NCBI GenBank assembly: GCA_018396865.1
Contig: JAGTRB010000016.1
Location: forward strand, 1-37,213
From: Candidatus Bathyarchaeota archaeon
GTDB taxonomy: Archaea > Thermoproteota > Bathyarchaeia > TCS64
Length of the DNA stretch: 37,213 nucleotides
Reading direction: 5' to 3'
Shown: one piece after another, positions 16,910 to 25,447 of the stretch
How positions within the stretch are numbered: position 1 is the first letter of the stretch
Layout: every line of letters starts with the position of its first letter
Notes under the pieces: model-generated
What the model was told of the DNA's origin: nothing
Databases searched by the model: none
Seen by the model: the letters and a program-made list of their open reading frames with translations, nothing else
Position numbers and translations under genes: made by a program

Positions 16910-16926
16910 GAGGAGGATCCTTAGGA

Positions 16927-18528
16927 ATGTACGCAGACCTAGTGTTGATGAATGGTAAGATAGTCGCGGTGAACCCTGAGGAGAGGATCGCAGAGGCTGT
17001 GGCCGTGAAGTTCGGAAGGATCCTGGAGGTTGGATCCGATGGGGATGTCAAGCCACTGATAGGGAGCGGCACTGTGGTGGTAGACTTAGAAGGGATGACC
17101 GTCCTTCCAGGTTTCATAGACACCCACGGCCACCTATTCTCCTCGGGCATCGGCCTAGGCCACATAGACTGCAGCGAGGAGGCAGGAGTCAGGTCGATAA
17201 GGGACATACAGGAGAGGATTGCGGAGAGGGCGAAGAGGACCCCCAGGGGCGGATGGATTGTTGGAGACAAGTTTGACGAGTCTAAGCTGGCGGAGAGGAG
17301 GATCCCGAACAGGTGGGACCTCGACGCCGCAGCCCCCGAGCACCCCGTCCTCCTCTCCATGGTCGGGGGCCACGTCTACGTGGCCAACAGTAGGGCCCTA
17401 GAGGTGAGGGGCATAACCAAGGAGACTCCAGACCCCCTACCAGGGGGGAGGCTCGACAGGGATCCCATAACAGGTGAGCTGACCGGCATACTATACGAGA
17501 GGGCTGTTGACTTGGTTAGGCCTGAACCCAGCTACGAGGAGGTTTTGGAGGGGATCAGGAGGATGAGCAGGGAGTACGTCTCGGCTGGTATAACCTGCTT
17601 CTACGACTCCTACATAACCGGGAAGGAGGTGAGGGCCTATCTGGAGCTGAAGAGGAGGGGGGAGCTTCCCCTAAGGGTGAGGTGGGATATGCACCTCGAC
17701 ACCCTTCCTGAACTGGAGAAGATGGGCATAACGGTTCCCCCGGGCCTCGGGGATGATTGGCTCAAGATATGCGGGGTCAAGGTCTCCACAGACGGGGCCA
17801 TATCGGGCAGGACTGCGGCCCTCAGGAGGCCCTACCATCACAAGCCCGGATACTATGGGGAGCTCACGATGACCCGGGAGGAGGTGATCGAGGTGGTCAT
17901 GAGGATCCATAGGGCAGGCTTGAGGGCCTCGGTCCACGCCAATGGGGACCAGGCGATATCCAACTTCCTCGACGCTGTTGAGATAGCCTTGGAGAAGTAT
18001 CCCAGGGAGGATCACAGGCACAGGGATATCCACTGCTCCGTGGTGGATGAGGAGCTCATCCAGAGGATGGGGAGGCTCGGAGTCCTCCCAACCATCTTCG
18101 GGGCCTATGCATACTATCATGGTGATAAGATCCTACCGGCTTTCGGGGAGGAGAGGGCAGGATGGATGTTCGCGGCTAGGTCGATGATGGATGCAGGTCT
18201 GAAGGTGGCCGCCCACTCGGACCACAGCGCCTCGCCCTATCCACCCCTGATGGGGATACACTCCCTAGTCAACAGGATGACGAAGGGCGGCAAGCCCTAC
18301 GGGCTGAGGCAGAGGATCACAGTCATGGAGGCTATAAAGCTGTACACAATAAACGCGGCCTACCACACCTTCGAGGAGGATCAACTGGGGTCCATAGAGC
18401 CAGGGAAGCTCGCAGACATGGTTGTGCTGGGGGAGGACATCCTGGAGGTACCAAAAGAGTCGATTATAGATATACCTGTCGAGATGACGATAGTAGGAGG
18501 ACGAATAGTCTATAGGAGAAATGGATAA
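16927..18528 (+). CDS. YtcJ-type metal-dependent amidohydrolase
   Basis: 533 residues from ATG 16927; an in-frame ATG at 16906 overlaps the aminotransferase stop (ATGA), but the later start has GAGGAGG about 10 nt before it and begins with MYADLVLMNGKIV, the usual family start. The amidohydrolase-superfamily metal motif is GFIDTHGHLFSSG; later motifs are ASVHANGDQAISNFLDA and AHSDHSASPYPPL with the metal aspartate. The end SIEPGKLADMVVLGEDILEVP is the family's closing beta-sandwich. YtcJ/NfdA enzymes hydrolyse amides, formamides or cyclic amides. As the third gene of the operon it may open or deprotect the compound whose amine is then transaminated. Confidence 0.88.
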   Translation: MYADLVLMNGKIVAVNPEERIAEAVAVKFGRILEVGSDGDVKPLIGSGTVVVDLEGMTVLPGFIDTHGHLFSSGIGLGHIDCSEEAGVRSIRDIQERIAERAKRTPRGGWIVGDKFDESKLAERRIPNRWDLDAAAPEHPVLLSMVGGHVYVANSRALEVRGITKETPDPLPGGRLDRDPITGELTGILYERAVDLVRPEPSYEEVLEGIRRMSREYVSAGITCFYDSYITGKEVRAYLELKRRGELPLRVRWDMHLDTLPELEKMGITVPPGLGDDWLKICGVKVSTDGAISGRTAALRRPYHHKPGYYGELTMTREEVIEVVMRIHRAGLRASVHANGDQAISNFLDAVEIALEKYPREDHRHRDIHCSVVDEELIQRMGRLGVLPTIFGAYAYYHGDKILPAFGEERAGWMFAARSMMDAGLKVAAHSDHSASPYPPLMGIHSLVNRMTKGGKPYGLRQRITVMEAIKLYTINAAYHTFEEDQLGSIEPGKLADMVVLGEDILEVPKESIIDIPVEMTIVGGRIVYRRNG

Positions 18529-18760
18529 AAAGCGATCATCCATTTAAGACTTATGGATCTTGATTCAAGAAGACATTTCCAGGATTCTCATGGATAACCA
18601 TTTAACCTTCAAGATTTGTTGAGATTATGGTGATCACCTCTTAAACTTCTAAAAATACTACTTTAAGAATAAGCTTATTTTATCGATAAGTTTCTCTTTT
18701 CAGATTTTTCAGCCTTCATCACCTCAAATATTTCAGCGAGTGGGGTCATTAACATGGCTT

Positions 18761-20110
18761 TTACTCGCTCTTTATTTCACTTATCTTTTCCTTTATTGGT
18801 TCCACTATGAGGATGGGGCCCTCCTTCCCAACAACTTTAACCCTACCTCCATCCTTGATAATTGTCTCGCTTCTAGCCCTCCACATCTCGCCCCTAAGCC
18901 TCACGAACCCCTCCCCCTTTATCTCTCCAACTGCCTCCGCGGTCTCCCCCACTATACCCATCTCGAAAGGCCTCCTCCTCCTCGCAGTCACCACCTTGTA
19001 GGCCACGAAGATGAAGAAGGCTCCAAGGGATAGGGGGACCACTATCATGACCGTGTAGAGGGTGTTCAGCCACTCCGCCCCCACAGCCCACTCCCCTGGG
19101 AAGAGGAGTAGGCTCCCTAATAGGAGGCACACCAGCCCTCCCCCTCCAAGGATGCTGAATCCTGGGGTCAAGAACTCGGCTAGCAGTAGGGCGAACCCGA
19201 CCAATATGAGGAGGATCGCCCCAAGGTTTGCACCCATTAGGCCCAGGCCTATAAGGCCTAGGAGCAGGAGGAGGCCCCCAGCCATCTCGGCTCCCAGCCC
19301 CGGGGTGGAGAGGCCGAAGATGAGGGTCCAGAACCCTACTATGAAGAGGAGGTAGGCCAAGATGGGCTCGGAGATGAAGCCCAGCAGCCTCACCCTTAGG
19401 CTCGGACTCCACTCGATGATGCCCGCCTTCGAGGTCCTAAGGGTTATGGTTCTTCCACTGGCCTCCACCTCCCTTCCATCCACCTTCTCCAGGAGTTCCT
19501 CGACATTTTTAGCCCTGACCTCTATGACCCCCAAGCTCAGGGCGTCCTCGTCGTTTAAGTTCAGGTTCTCCCTCACGAACCTTTTTGCGACCTCCTCACT
19601 CCTCCCATGTGCCCTAGCCCTCTCCATCATATACTTTTCCAGTGCGTTCAGGGTTTTGGGGTCCTCTATCGGCCTTGATCCGCCTCCTAGGGGCTCGAAG
19701 GAGACGGGTTGGGCCGAGCCTATGAGCGTGTTGGGGGACATGGCAGCTATATGGGTGGCCATAAGGATGTAGGTTCCAGCGGACCAGGCCTTACCCCCAG
19801 GTGGATACACATAACCAATGACCGGAACCCTTGAGCGCTCTATAAGCTCCACTATGCCCATGGTGGCGTCCAGAAGGCCTCCAGGGGTATCTATTAACAA
19901 TAACACGGCCGAGAAGTCCCCCCTCTCCCCCGCCATTAGGGCCTCTCCAACGAGCTCGTAAGACATGCTGCTTATGGTTCCCTCAAGCCTTACCGACAAG
20001 ACCTTGTTCTCAGTCTGGCTTACCCCTCTAGATAACCCAAAAGTGGGGTAAAGGGAGGTTGTGAGGAGTAATAGGACCAGCAGTTGTCCAGCTCGTGTTG
20101 TTGGTGTCAT
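18761..20110 (-). CDS. nfeD: NfeD/1510-N-type membrane serine protease (ClpP-class)
   Basis: 449 residues, long-form NfeD. It has a signal/anchor at about 7-27 (LLVLLLLTTSL), then a ClpP-like domain with LLIDTPGGLLDATMGIVELI. The catalytic dyad is probably S110 (KAWSAGTYI) and K152 (DPKTLNAL), spaced as in the Pyrococcus 1510-N protease (S97-K138). Four or more membrane helices follow (about 230-370) and a C-terminal OB-like NfeD domain (MGIVGETAEAVGEIKGEGFVRLRGEMW). Known members cut the C-terminus of the partner stomatin. The start ATG overlaps the stomatin stop by 4 nt (ATGA), confirming an operon with the upstream stomatin gene. Confidence 0.93.
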   Translation of the reverse strand: MTPTTRAGQLLVLLLLTTSLYPTFGLSRGVSQTENKVLSVRLEGTISSMSYELVGEALMAGERGDFSAVLLLIDTPGGLLDATMGIVELIERSRVPVIGYVYPPGGKAWSAGTYILMATHIAAMSPNTLIGSAQPVSFEPLGGGSRPIEDPKTLNALEKYMMERARAHGRSEEVAKRFVRENLNLNDEDALSLGVIEVRAKNVEELLEKVDGREVEASGRTITLRTSKAGIIEWSPSLRVRLLGFISEPILAYLLFIVGFWTLIFGLSTPGLGAEMAGGLLLLLGLIGLGLMGANLGAILLILVGFALLLAEFLTPGFSILGGGGLVCLLLGSLLLFPGEWAVGAEWLNTLYTVMIVVPLSLGAFFIFVAYKVVTARRRRPFEMGIVGETAEAVGEIKGEGFVRLRGEMWRARSETIIKDGGRVKVVGKEGPILIVEPIKEKISEIKSE

Positions 20111-20895
20111 CTGCTCTCCTTGCTCTGCGTCCTCATAAGACCCAGCACGGTCGCTAGGTCAGAGCCCACCGATGTGGGGGTGACGACGACGAGGTTCTTC
20201 TCCCTGGCTATCTCAGTCAGGGTCTGGAGTTCCCTAAGCCTCACGGCTATAGGGCTCTCCAGGTACTGTTTAGCTGCCTCAGCCATCTTCGTTGCCGCCT
20301 GAAACTCACCATCCGCAATTATTATCCTCGACCGCCTCTCCCTCTCAGCCTCAGCCTGCTTAGCTATGGCCCTCTGCATCGCCTCCGGTAGGGAGACGTC
20401 CTTAATCGAGACGTTAACAACCTTTATACCCCAGGGATCCGTAGCGGTGTCCAAGATCTGTGTCAGGGTCTTACCAAGCTCCTCCCTCTTGGTTAGGAGG
20501 TCGTCGAGCTCCACCTGGCCTATGGTGTCCCTTAGAGCGGTCTGGGCCAAGAGGTTTGTGGCGTAGATGTAGTTCTCCACATTCATGACCGCCTTTATGG
20601 GGTCGAAGACCCTATAGTAGACCACTGCGTCCACGTCGACGGTGATGTTATCCTTCGTTATTATCTGCTGGTTCGGGACGTCGAAGGTCACCACCCTTAG
20701 GTCGACCTTCCTGAAGATGTCGGCCATGGGAATCCTGAAGAATATCCCAGGCCCCTTAGCCCCCACAAGCCTACCAAGCCTGAAGATGACGGCCCTCTCA
20801 TACTCCCTAACCACCCTTATCGAGGCTGAGAGGAGGCCCAGAACAACTATAGCCACAGCTATGATTCCCATCAACATGTTGAGAGGTATAATCAA
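20107..20895 (-). CDS. Stomatin/prohibitin-family (SPFH) membrane protein
   Basis: 262 residues. An N-terminal membrane anchor (about residues 7-27) is followed by an SPFH domain: REYERAVIFRLGRLVGAKGPGIFFRIP, VRVVTFDVPNQQIITKDNITVDVDAVVYYRVFDP, and LAQTALRDTIGQVELDDLLTKRE. A coiled coil rich in Ala, Glu and Arg follows (RAIAKQAEAERERRSRIIIADGEFQAA). It oligomerises in membranes and partners the NfeD protease encoded just downstream. The TTG start at 20895 is close to a TATA-like box; ATGs at 20877 and 20871 are alternatives. A 7-1-7 palindrome sits in the promoter. Confidence 0.92.
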   Translation of the reverse strand: MIIPLNMLMGIIAVAIVVLGLLSASIRVVREYERAVIFRLGRLVGAKGPGIFFRIPMADIFRKVDLRVVTFDVPNQQIITKDNITVDVDAVVYYRVFDPIKAVMNVENYIYATNLLAQTALRDTIGQVELDDLLTKREELGKTLTQILDTATDPWGIKVVNVSIKDVSLPEAMQRAIAKQAEAERERRSRIIIADGEFQAATKMAEAAKQYLESPIAVRLRELQTLTEIAREKNLVVVTPTSVGSDLATVLGLMRTQSKESR

Positions 20896-21273
20896 CTTCG
20901 CTCAAAATTGCTATTTCACCGTGAAATTTAAAGTATTCGATCAATAAGGAAATTAATGAGATCTCAAAAAACGAGTATTAATAAGATATGACGAAAGATA
21001 TGGAATTAAAAAATTTTAAAAAGTAAAGATATGGCTAAAGCTAGGTCTATTAAATATTAATATCTGAGAATATGATGAGATCAAAATCAAAAGTCATCAC
21101 ATTGTCTAGAACCAGATGCTAGATGATGAAGTTGATTCTTCCATGATCTAGAGCTAAATCCAAAATTCTTAGTCTAAATAGTCACACTTTCATACTCCTC
21201 TCTTCCAGAATTTTTCATGAGACTAAAAGGATGATGACCTTAGTAGCCATTAATATTAAAATTATTTAGAGTT
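20896..21273. other. AT-rich intergenic region with stomatin promoter
   Basis: 378 bp, strongly AT-rich, no open frame with recognisable content on either strand. It holds the promoter of the stomatin-nfeD operon (a TTTAAATT TATA-like box at about 20924-20934 on the minus strand) and a palindrome listed separately. The rest (about 20950-21250) shows nothing I can name. Confidence 0.55.
20913..20927. promoter_or_regulatory. 15-bp palindrome at the stomatin promoter
   Basis: ATTTCAC-C-GTGAAAT, a perfect 7-1-7 inverted repeat, located 18-32 bp upstream of the TTG start and touching the TATA-like TTTAAATT. A regulator bound here would probably block TBP/TFB or polymerase, so this looks like a repressor operator. 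Confidence 0.5.
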
Positions 21274-21678
21274 TCAGGATGATGAAGTCAACTTTTCTAT
21301 GAGTTCCTTCACCCTTCTCTCTATCTCGTCCCTTATCTTTCGAACCTCTTCTAGGGGTTTTCCCTTCGGGTCTTCTATCCCCCAGTCGATCACCTTATCT
21401 AGGAAGGTTGCTGGGCAGAATTCTTCGGCCCCGCATCCCATGGTCACTATCACGTCAGCCTCCTCCACGCTCTTTATGTCTAGGGGTTTGGGCCTGTTTT
21501 TGGAGATGTCTATTCCCTTCTCCATCATGGCCTGTACTACGACTGGGTTCACCCTCTCGGCCGGTCTCGTGCCTCCGCTATGAGCTTCAACCAATCCTCT
21601 GCCATAGTGGTTGGCTAAGGCCTCGGCCATCTGGCTCCTTCCAGCGTTCTCCACGCAGATGAATAGGATCTTCTTCAT
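21274..21678 (-). CDS. ArsC-type arsenate reductase / low-molecular-weight phosphatase fold protein
   Basis: 134 residues. The N-terminal P-loop is C8-V-E-N-A-G-R14-S, the C-x5-R phosphatase loop of LMW-PTPase-type arsenate reductases. Two further cysteines, C82 and C88 (MGCGAEEFCP), match the pair that forms the disulfide relay in thioredoxin-coupled ArsC, and WGIEDPKGKPLEEVRKIRDEI is the family C-terminal region. It would reduce arsenate to arsenite in the cytoplasm. No ArsB/Acr3 pump or ArsR is nearby. It lies 56 nt downstream of a GNAT gene on the same strand, and an AT-rich TATA-like stretch suggests its own promoter as well. Confidence 0.88.
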   Translation of the reverse strand: MKKILFICVENAGRSQMAEALANHYGRGLVEAHSGGTRPAERVNPVVVQAMMEKGIDISKNRPKPLDIKSVEEADVIVTMGCGAEEFCPATFLDKVIDWGIEDPKGKPLEEVRKIRDEIERRVKELIEKLTSSS

Positions 21679-21734
21679 CGTGTTGGCTTATTGGATCTCA
21701 GGAGTTTAAATATTTTAAATATGTTCTTTGATCT

Positions 21735-22529
21735 TTAAGTCCACCTTTTTCTTAAGGCCTCTAGCACCTCGTGGCTGAAGGCTTCTCTGTTCAGGAGGAA
21801 GCTGTTTATCGGGGTGGAGTTCACTATGAGCCAGTGGTTTCCCCTCTTCAAAGCCTCTTTGGGTCTTCTCCACGAGTCTATGAGTTCGACGGTGAGGCTC
21901 GGATCTATCTGGTTTAGGGCCTCCTTCACCCTCAGGGCGAAGGGGTAGGAGTACTCGCATATGGGGTTGTAGAGGGCTATGGCCCTGCCCCTGTCCTCTG
22001 GTAGGGGGGTGTACGGCCTCCGGCCTCTAGGCTGGTATGGTGAGGTTATCTCCATGTACATCTCCATTTGCGCCTCCTTAAACCCCATGTGGCTGTAGAA
22101 CCTCTCTAGGGGTATCCCCTCCCCCGTGTTGAAGGGTTTCGCCACTATGAACCTGCAGGGCCTTCCCCCCAGGCATTTGAGGCCCCTTGGAGATTCATGG
22201 ATTAGGCTCTTCACCAACCGCTTTCCGCATCCCATTCCCCGGGCCTCTTGGAAGGGGTTATACACGCAGTTGAGGACCACCACCCCCTCCCTTGGGTTCT
22301 CTATGTATGGGATGATATCCTCGGGATAGAACAGGATCTGGGCCACAGGTTTTCCATCTAGGTATGCCAGCTTGGTTGTGGGCCCATACCTATCGAGCAT
22401 CTCGAGCAGCCACCTCCTCTTGAGCTCCATCCCCTTCAGCTGGATGGGGTCCTCCAGCCTCCCGTGGCTGCAGACCCTGAACACGTCCTCTAAATTCTCC
22501 TCCTCAAGATCCCTGATCTCGATATTCAA
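21735..22529 (-). CDS. GNAT acetyltransferase fused to a YoaP-like C-terminal domain
   Basis: 264 residues. Residues about 1-155 form a GNAT domain: DLEEENLEDVF, LAYLDGKPVAQILFYPED, the acetyl-CoA loop region around ARGMGCGKRLVKSLI, and ERFYSHMGFKEA. The last 90 residues (IALYNPICEYSYPFALRVKEAL...VELIDSWRRPKEALKRG...LIVNSTPINSFLL) look like the YoaP-type, thioredoxin-related extension. Substrate unknown. Start is a TTG. It is upstream of the ArsC-like gene on the same strand and could be co-expressed; a link to arsenic is only a guess. The track of sequence around 21960 shows no frameshift. Confidence 0.78.
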   Translation of the reverse strand: MNIEIRDLEEENLEDVFRVCSHGRLEDPIQLKGMELKRRWLLEMLDRYGPTTKLAYLDGKPVAQILFYPEDIIPYIENPREGVVVLNCVYNPFQEARGMGCGKRLVKSLIHESPRGLKCLGGRPCRFIVAKPFNTGEGIPLERFYSHMGFKEAQMEMYMEITSPYQPRGRRPYTPLPEDRGRAIALYNPICEYSYPFALRVKEALNQIDPSLTVELIDSWRRPKEALKRGNHWLIVNSTPINSFLLNREAFSHEVLEALRKRWT

Positions 22530-22710
22530 CTTATGATTCTAGTCCTCCTTTTGCTTCATGTAATGGTCTGGATCCACATCCTATAAATAGATGCTGTATC
22601 ATAATTATTGGCCAGTCTAAGGGTTTAATTATCGGTCTGAATGGGCTGGGAGTTGGAGCTGGCTGATTGGAGGGGATGAGTTGAGGTGGGGGGTCTGAGG
22701 AGGGCTCGGG

Positions 22711-23346
22711 GTGGATTGGCTTAAGGAGTTTATGGACCTGATGATCGGGCTCGAGAGGGCCCTCGCAGGTTATGGATACCTCGGGGCCTTCCTCATCTCA
22801 TTCCTGGGCAACCTCACCATCTTCCTCCCCGTCCCCTTCGCCTTCTTCATAATAGCCCTTGGGGCCACCCTGAACCCATTCCTGGTTGGGGTTGCCTGCG
22901 GGCTGGGCTCCACCCTGGGCAAGCTCTTCGCCTATCTTGTGGGTTGGGCTGGGAGGAGGTTCATCGACGAGAGGTATGGGAGCAGGCTTGAGTCTGCGAA
23001 GGCGCTGTTGAGGAGGTATGGGGTCATCATGATCTTCCTATTCGCCCTTCTTCCCCTCCCAGACGACCTGATAATGATCCCTATGGGTGTTCTAAGATAC
23101 AGCTTCACGAACTTCTTCCTGGCGACCCTGATAGGCAAGCTCGCCATGGGCCTCATACTCGCCTACTCCGGCCACTATGGATTCAGGTTAATCCATTTCC
23201 TCCGGGAGACCACGGGTGTTCTAGCCAGTGTGGGGACAGTCATCCTGTTCATAGTCATCATGGTGATACTACTGAAGATAGACTGGGGCCGACTTCTCGA
23301 TAGAGCCAACAAAGAAAACCTAACGATGAAAAAACCCAGCATCTAA
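22711..23346 (+). CDS. VTT-domain (DedA/SNARE-associated-like) membrane protein
   Basis: 211 residues with about five hydrophobic helices. The central segment GNLTIFLPVPFAFFIIALG...GSTLGKLFAYLVGWAGRRFI matches the VTT/DedA signature (F-x-x-P-x-P....G-x-x-x-G-x-x-x-x-Y-x-x-G), and FLFALLPLPDDLIMIPMGVLRYSFTNFFLATLIGK is the second re-entrant half. DedA-like proteins move lipids across membranes or support proton-motive functions. GTG start at 22711 has AGGAGG 7 nt upstream. It is a single gene on the plus strand between opposing neighbours. Confidence 0.85.
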   Translation: MDWLKEFMDLMIGLERALAGYGYLGAFLISFLGNLTIFLPVPFAFFIIALGATLNPFLVGVACGLGSTLGKLFAYLVGWAGRRFIDERYGSRLESAKALLRRYGVIMIFLFALLPLPDDLIMIPMGVLRYSFTNFFLATLIGKLAMGLILAYSGHYGFRLIHFLRETTGVLASVGTVILFIVIMVILLKIDWGRLLDRANKENLTMKKPSI

Positions 23347-23454
23347 CATGTTAACCGCTAGATAACAATTAAAAGAAAGTATGAGTTCGTGAAATACTAT
23401 TTCTTATCTAATAGAGATGGTCAAATTAAAGGTATGGTTTTGTGTTATTGGGCT

Positions 23455-24543
23455 TTATATTTTTGTGAAGCTCTCCACTCTCTCCGAGTCTAGGCGTTTT
23501 ATCAGCTCCACTGTAAGCCTTATAGCGTTCTCCGTATCCCTAAGGCTGAGGAGGCCCACGTGGCTGTGGATGTGCCGGGTTGGGACGGTTATAACCGCTG
23601 TCGGGCATCCCGCCTTGTGGATGTGGATCCTACCCGCGTCGGTTCCTCCCCCGTACATCTGGCTGAGCTGTAGGGGTATCTGTGCCTGCTTTGCGACCTC
23701 TATTATGAACTCCTTGAAGGCCTGGTTCGGGATCATGCTCCTGTCGAAGGTGACCAGGCCGGGGCCCCTCCCCATCTTCGTGGGTGCCTCATGGGCCTTT
23801 ATCCCGGGCACATCTCCGGCGATGTCTACCTCTAGGACCACCGCCACGTCTGGGTCCACCACGTGGCTTATTGTTTGGGCTCCCCTGAGGCCCACCTCCT
23901 CCTGGACCGTGGCTGCGCCGTAGACGGTGTTAGGGTGGCTTATCCCCTGCTCCTTTATCCTCCTCATGGCCTCCATGATTATGAAGGCACCTATCCTGTC
24001 GTCGAAGGCCTTCCCCATAGCCACCCTCCCATCGTGCAGCAGCTGGAATGGGCTCCATGGGACGACGGGGTCTCCGATCTTGACGCCGGTGGCCTCGGCC
24101 TCCTCCCTGGAGGTAGCTCCGATGTCTATGAACATGTCCTTCATCTCCACTACCTTCTTCCTCTCCTCCTCTGGGAGGATGTGGGGGGGCTTGGCAGCTA
24201 TGGTGCCGTGGATATCCCCCTTGTTTGTTCTGATGACCACCCTCTGCCCGAGGAGGACCTGGCTCCACCAGCCCCCTAGAGGGTTGAAGGTCAGGAACCC
24301 CTCATCGGTTATCGATGAGACTATGAAGCCCACCTCATCCACATGCCCAGCCAGGAGGACCCTAGGCCTCTCAGCGCTCCCCTTCGATATGAAGGTGACA
24401 GAGCCCAGCTTGTCCGAGACCACCTCGTCAGAGTAGGGCTCCATAAAACTCTTCACAAGGGCTGTGACCTCCCTCTCAAACCCCGAGGGCCCGAAGGCCT
24501 CCATCATCCTCCTCATAAGGTCGAGGGACTTCTCATCCAGCAT
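23455..24543 (-). CDS. M42-family dinuclear-metal aminopeptidase (TET-like)
   Basis: 362 residues. M42 metal and catalytic residues are all visible: H67 (AGHVDEVGFIV), the bridging D181 (KAFDDRIGAFI), E214/E215 (TVQEEVGLRGA), D240 (LEVDIAGD) and H324 (TRHIHSHVG). The start is ATG 24543 (MLDEKSLDLMRRMMEAFGPSGFE, the usual M42 N-terminus). The frame stays open for about 99 more codons upstream, but that part lies over trmI in another frame and has no peptidase sequence. M42 enzymes trim peptides after proteasomal cleavage, as large cytoplasmic dodecamers. Third gene of an operon with the SCP2-cupin and trmI genes (53-nt gap to trmI). Confidence 0.93.
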   Translation of the reverse strand: MLDEKSLDLMRRMMEAFGPSGFEREVTALVKSFMEPYSDEVVSDKLGSVTFISKGSAERPRVLLAGHVDEVGFIVSSITDEGFLTFNPLGGWWSQVLLGQRVVIRTNKGDIHGTIAAKPPHILPEEERKKVVEMKDMFIDIGATSREEAEATGVKIGDPVVPWSPFQLLHDGRVAMGKAFDDRIGAFIIMEAMRRIKEQGISHPNTVYGAATVQEEVGLRGAQTISHVVDPDVAVVLEVDIAGDVPGIKAHEAPTKMGRGPGLVTFDRSMIPNQAFKEFIIEVAKQAQIPLQLSQMYGGGTDAGRIHIHKAGCPTAVITVPTRHIHSHVGLLSLRDTENAIRLTVELIKRLDSERVESFTKI

Positions 24544-24596
24544 GGCTATCGAGTATGGTTGTTGACATGTGGCATTTAGATTTATCTCATTTTCAG

Positions 24597-25394
24597 CTAG
24601 GTTAGGACCTTCCTGGCGGTTGTTATGTATCCTGAGTGGCCTATCATCAGGGTTTCGGGGCGGGTTCGGTTCTCCTCGACGTTTATCCTCCTCATAATAA
24701 GCTCCACAGTCTCCACCTCGACGAAGGGCTGACCCCTTAGGGAGGAGGTCGTCTTCATGACCTGCTCTATGGTGGGGCTGAAGGAGGCGAAGACCCCTCC
24801 CCCCTTCAGGGCCCTGTGGGCTAATGGGACCGCGAGCCATGGCGTGGCCATATCAAGAACCACAGCGTCCAACTCCTCCTCATCGATCCTCTCGGTGACA
24901 TCCCCTATCTTCAGCTCGACGTAGGGCTTCAGGCCGGCCCTCTCTATGTTCCCGGCTGCCACCCTCTGGAGCTCAGGCCTCACATCGTAGCTGTAGACCC
25001 TCCCATCGGGTCGAACGGCGTTGGCCAGGGCGCATGTGAGGGCTCCGCTCCCCGTCCCAGCCTCCAAGACTCTGCATCCGGGACCTATCCCAAGCCCCAC
25101 GAGCAGGTAGCCGATATCCTTTGGGTATAGGACCTGGGTCCTCCTGGCTGATTTATGGATCCTATCTCTTATCAGCGGCTTCAACGCGTAGAACTTGACC
25201 CCAAGGCTGCTCTTTATGGATGAGCCGTAGGGCTTGCCTACGAGTTCACCGAGGTTCAGGTACCCCTTATGGGTGTGGAACAGCTTCTCGGGCTCAGCCC
25301 TCACCAGGTAGGTTCTTCTCCCGTCGAGGTATAGTAGAACCTCCTCTCCGGCGTTGATTATCTCCATCCATTGGAACCTAGCGCCATTCGGCAT
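24597..25394 (-). CDS. trmI: tRNA (adenine-N1)-methyltransferase TrmI
   Basis: 265 residues. The N-terminal beta-domain (AGEEVLLYLDGRRTYLVRAEPEKLFHTHKGYLNLGELVGKPYGSSI) is typical of TrmI, followed by the conserved RRTQVLYPKD and the SAM motif VLEAGTGSGALT (about 109-120). VYSYDVRPELQRVAAGNIERAGL and AVVLDMATPWLAV complete the methyltransferase fold. Archaeal TrmI makes m1A at tRNA positions 57 and 58, stabilising the T-loop in thermophiles. It is in the middle of a three-gene minus-strand operon, 53 nt after the SCP2-cupin gene. Confidence 0.93.
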   Translation of the reverse strand: MPNGARFQWMEIINAGEEVLLYLDGRRTYLVRAEPEKLFHTHKGYLNLGELVGKPYGSSIKSSLGVKFYALKPLIRDRIHKSARRTQVLYPKDIGYLLVGLGIGPGCRVLEAGTGSGALTCALANAVRPDGRVYSYDVRPELQRVAAGNIERAGLKPYVELKIGDVTERIDEEELDAVVLDMATPWLAVPLAHRALKGGGVFASFSPTIEQVMKTTSSLRGQPFVEVETVELIMRRINVEENRTRPETLMIGHSGYITTARKVLT

Positions 25395-25447
25395 AAAATC
25401 CTTTACAGAGTTAGGATGACCAAAGGGGCCATCTCAATATTTCAAAT

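Noticed and set aside
18529-18760. Weak stem around AAGCTTAT/ATAAGTTT as a terminator between converging genes
   Set aside because: Arms are short and imperfect, and AT-rich spacers commonly contain such pairs.
24544-24840. N-terminal extension of the M42 peptidase frame
   Set aside because: It overlaps trmI in another frame, lacks peptidase similarity, and a normal M42 N-terminus begins at ATG 24543.
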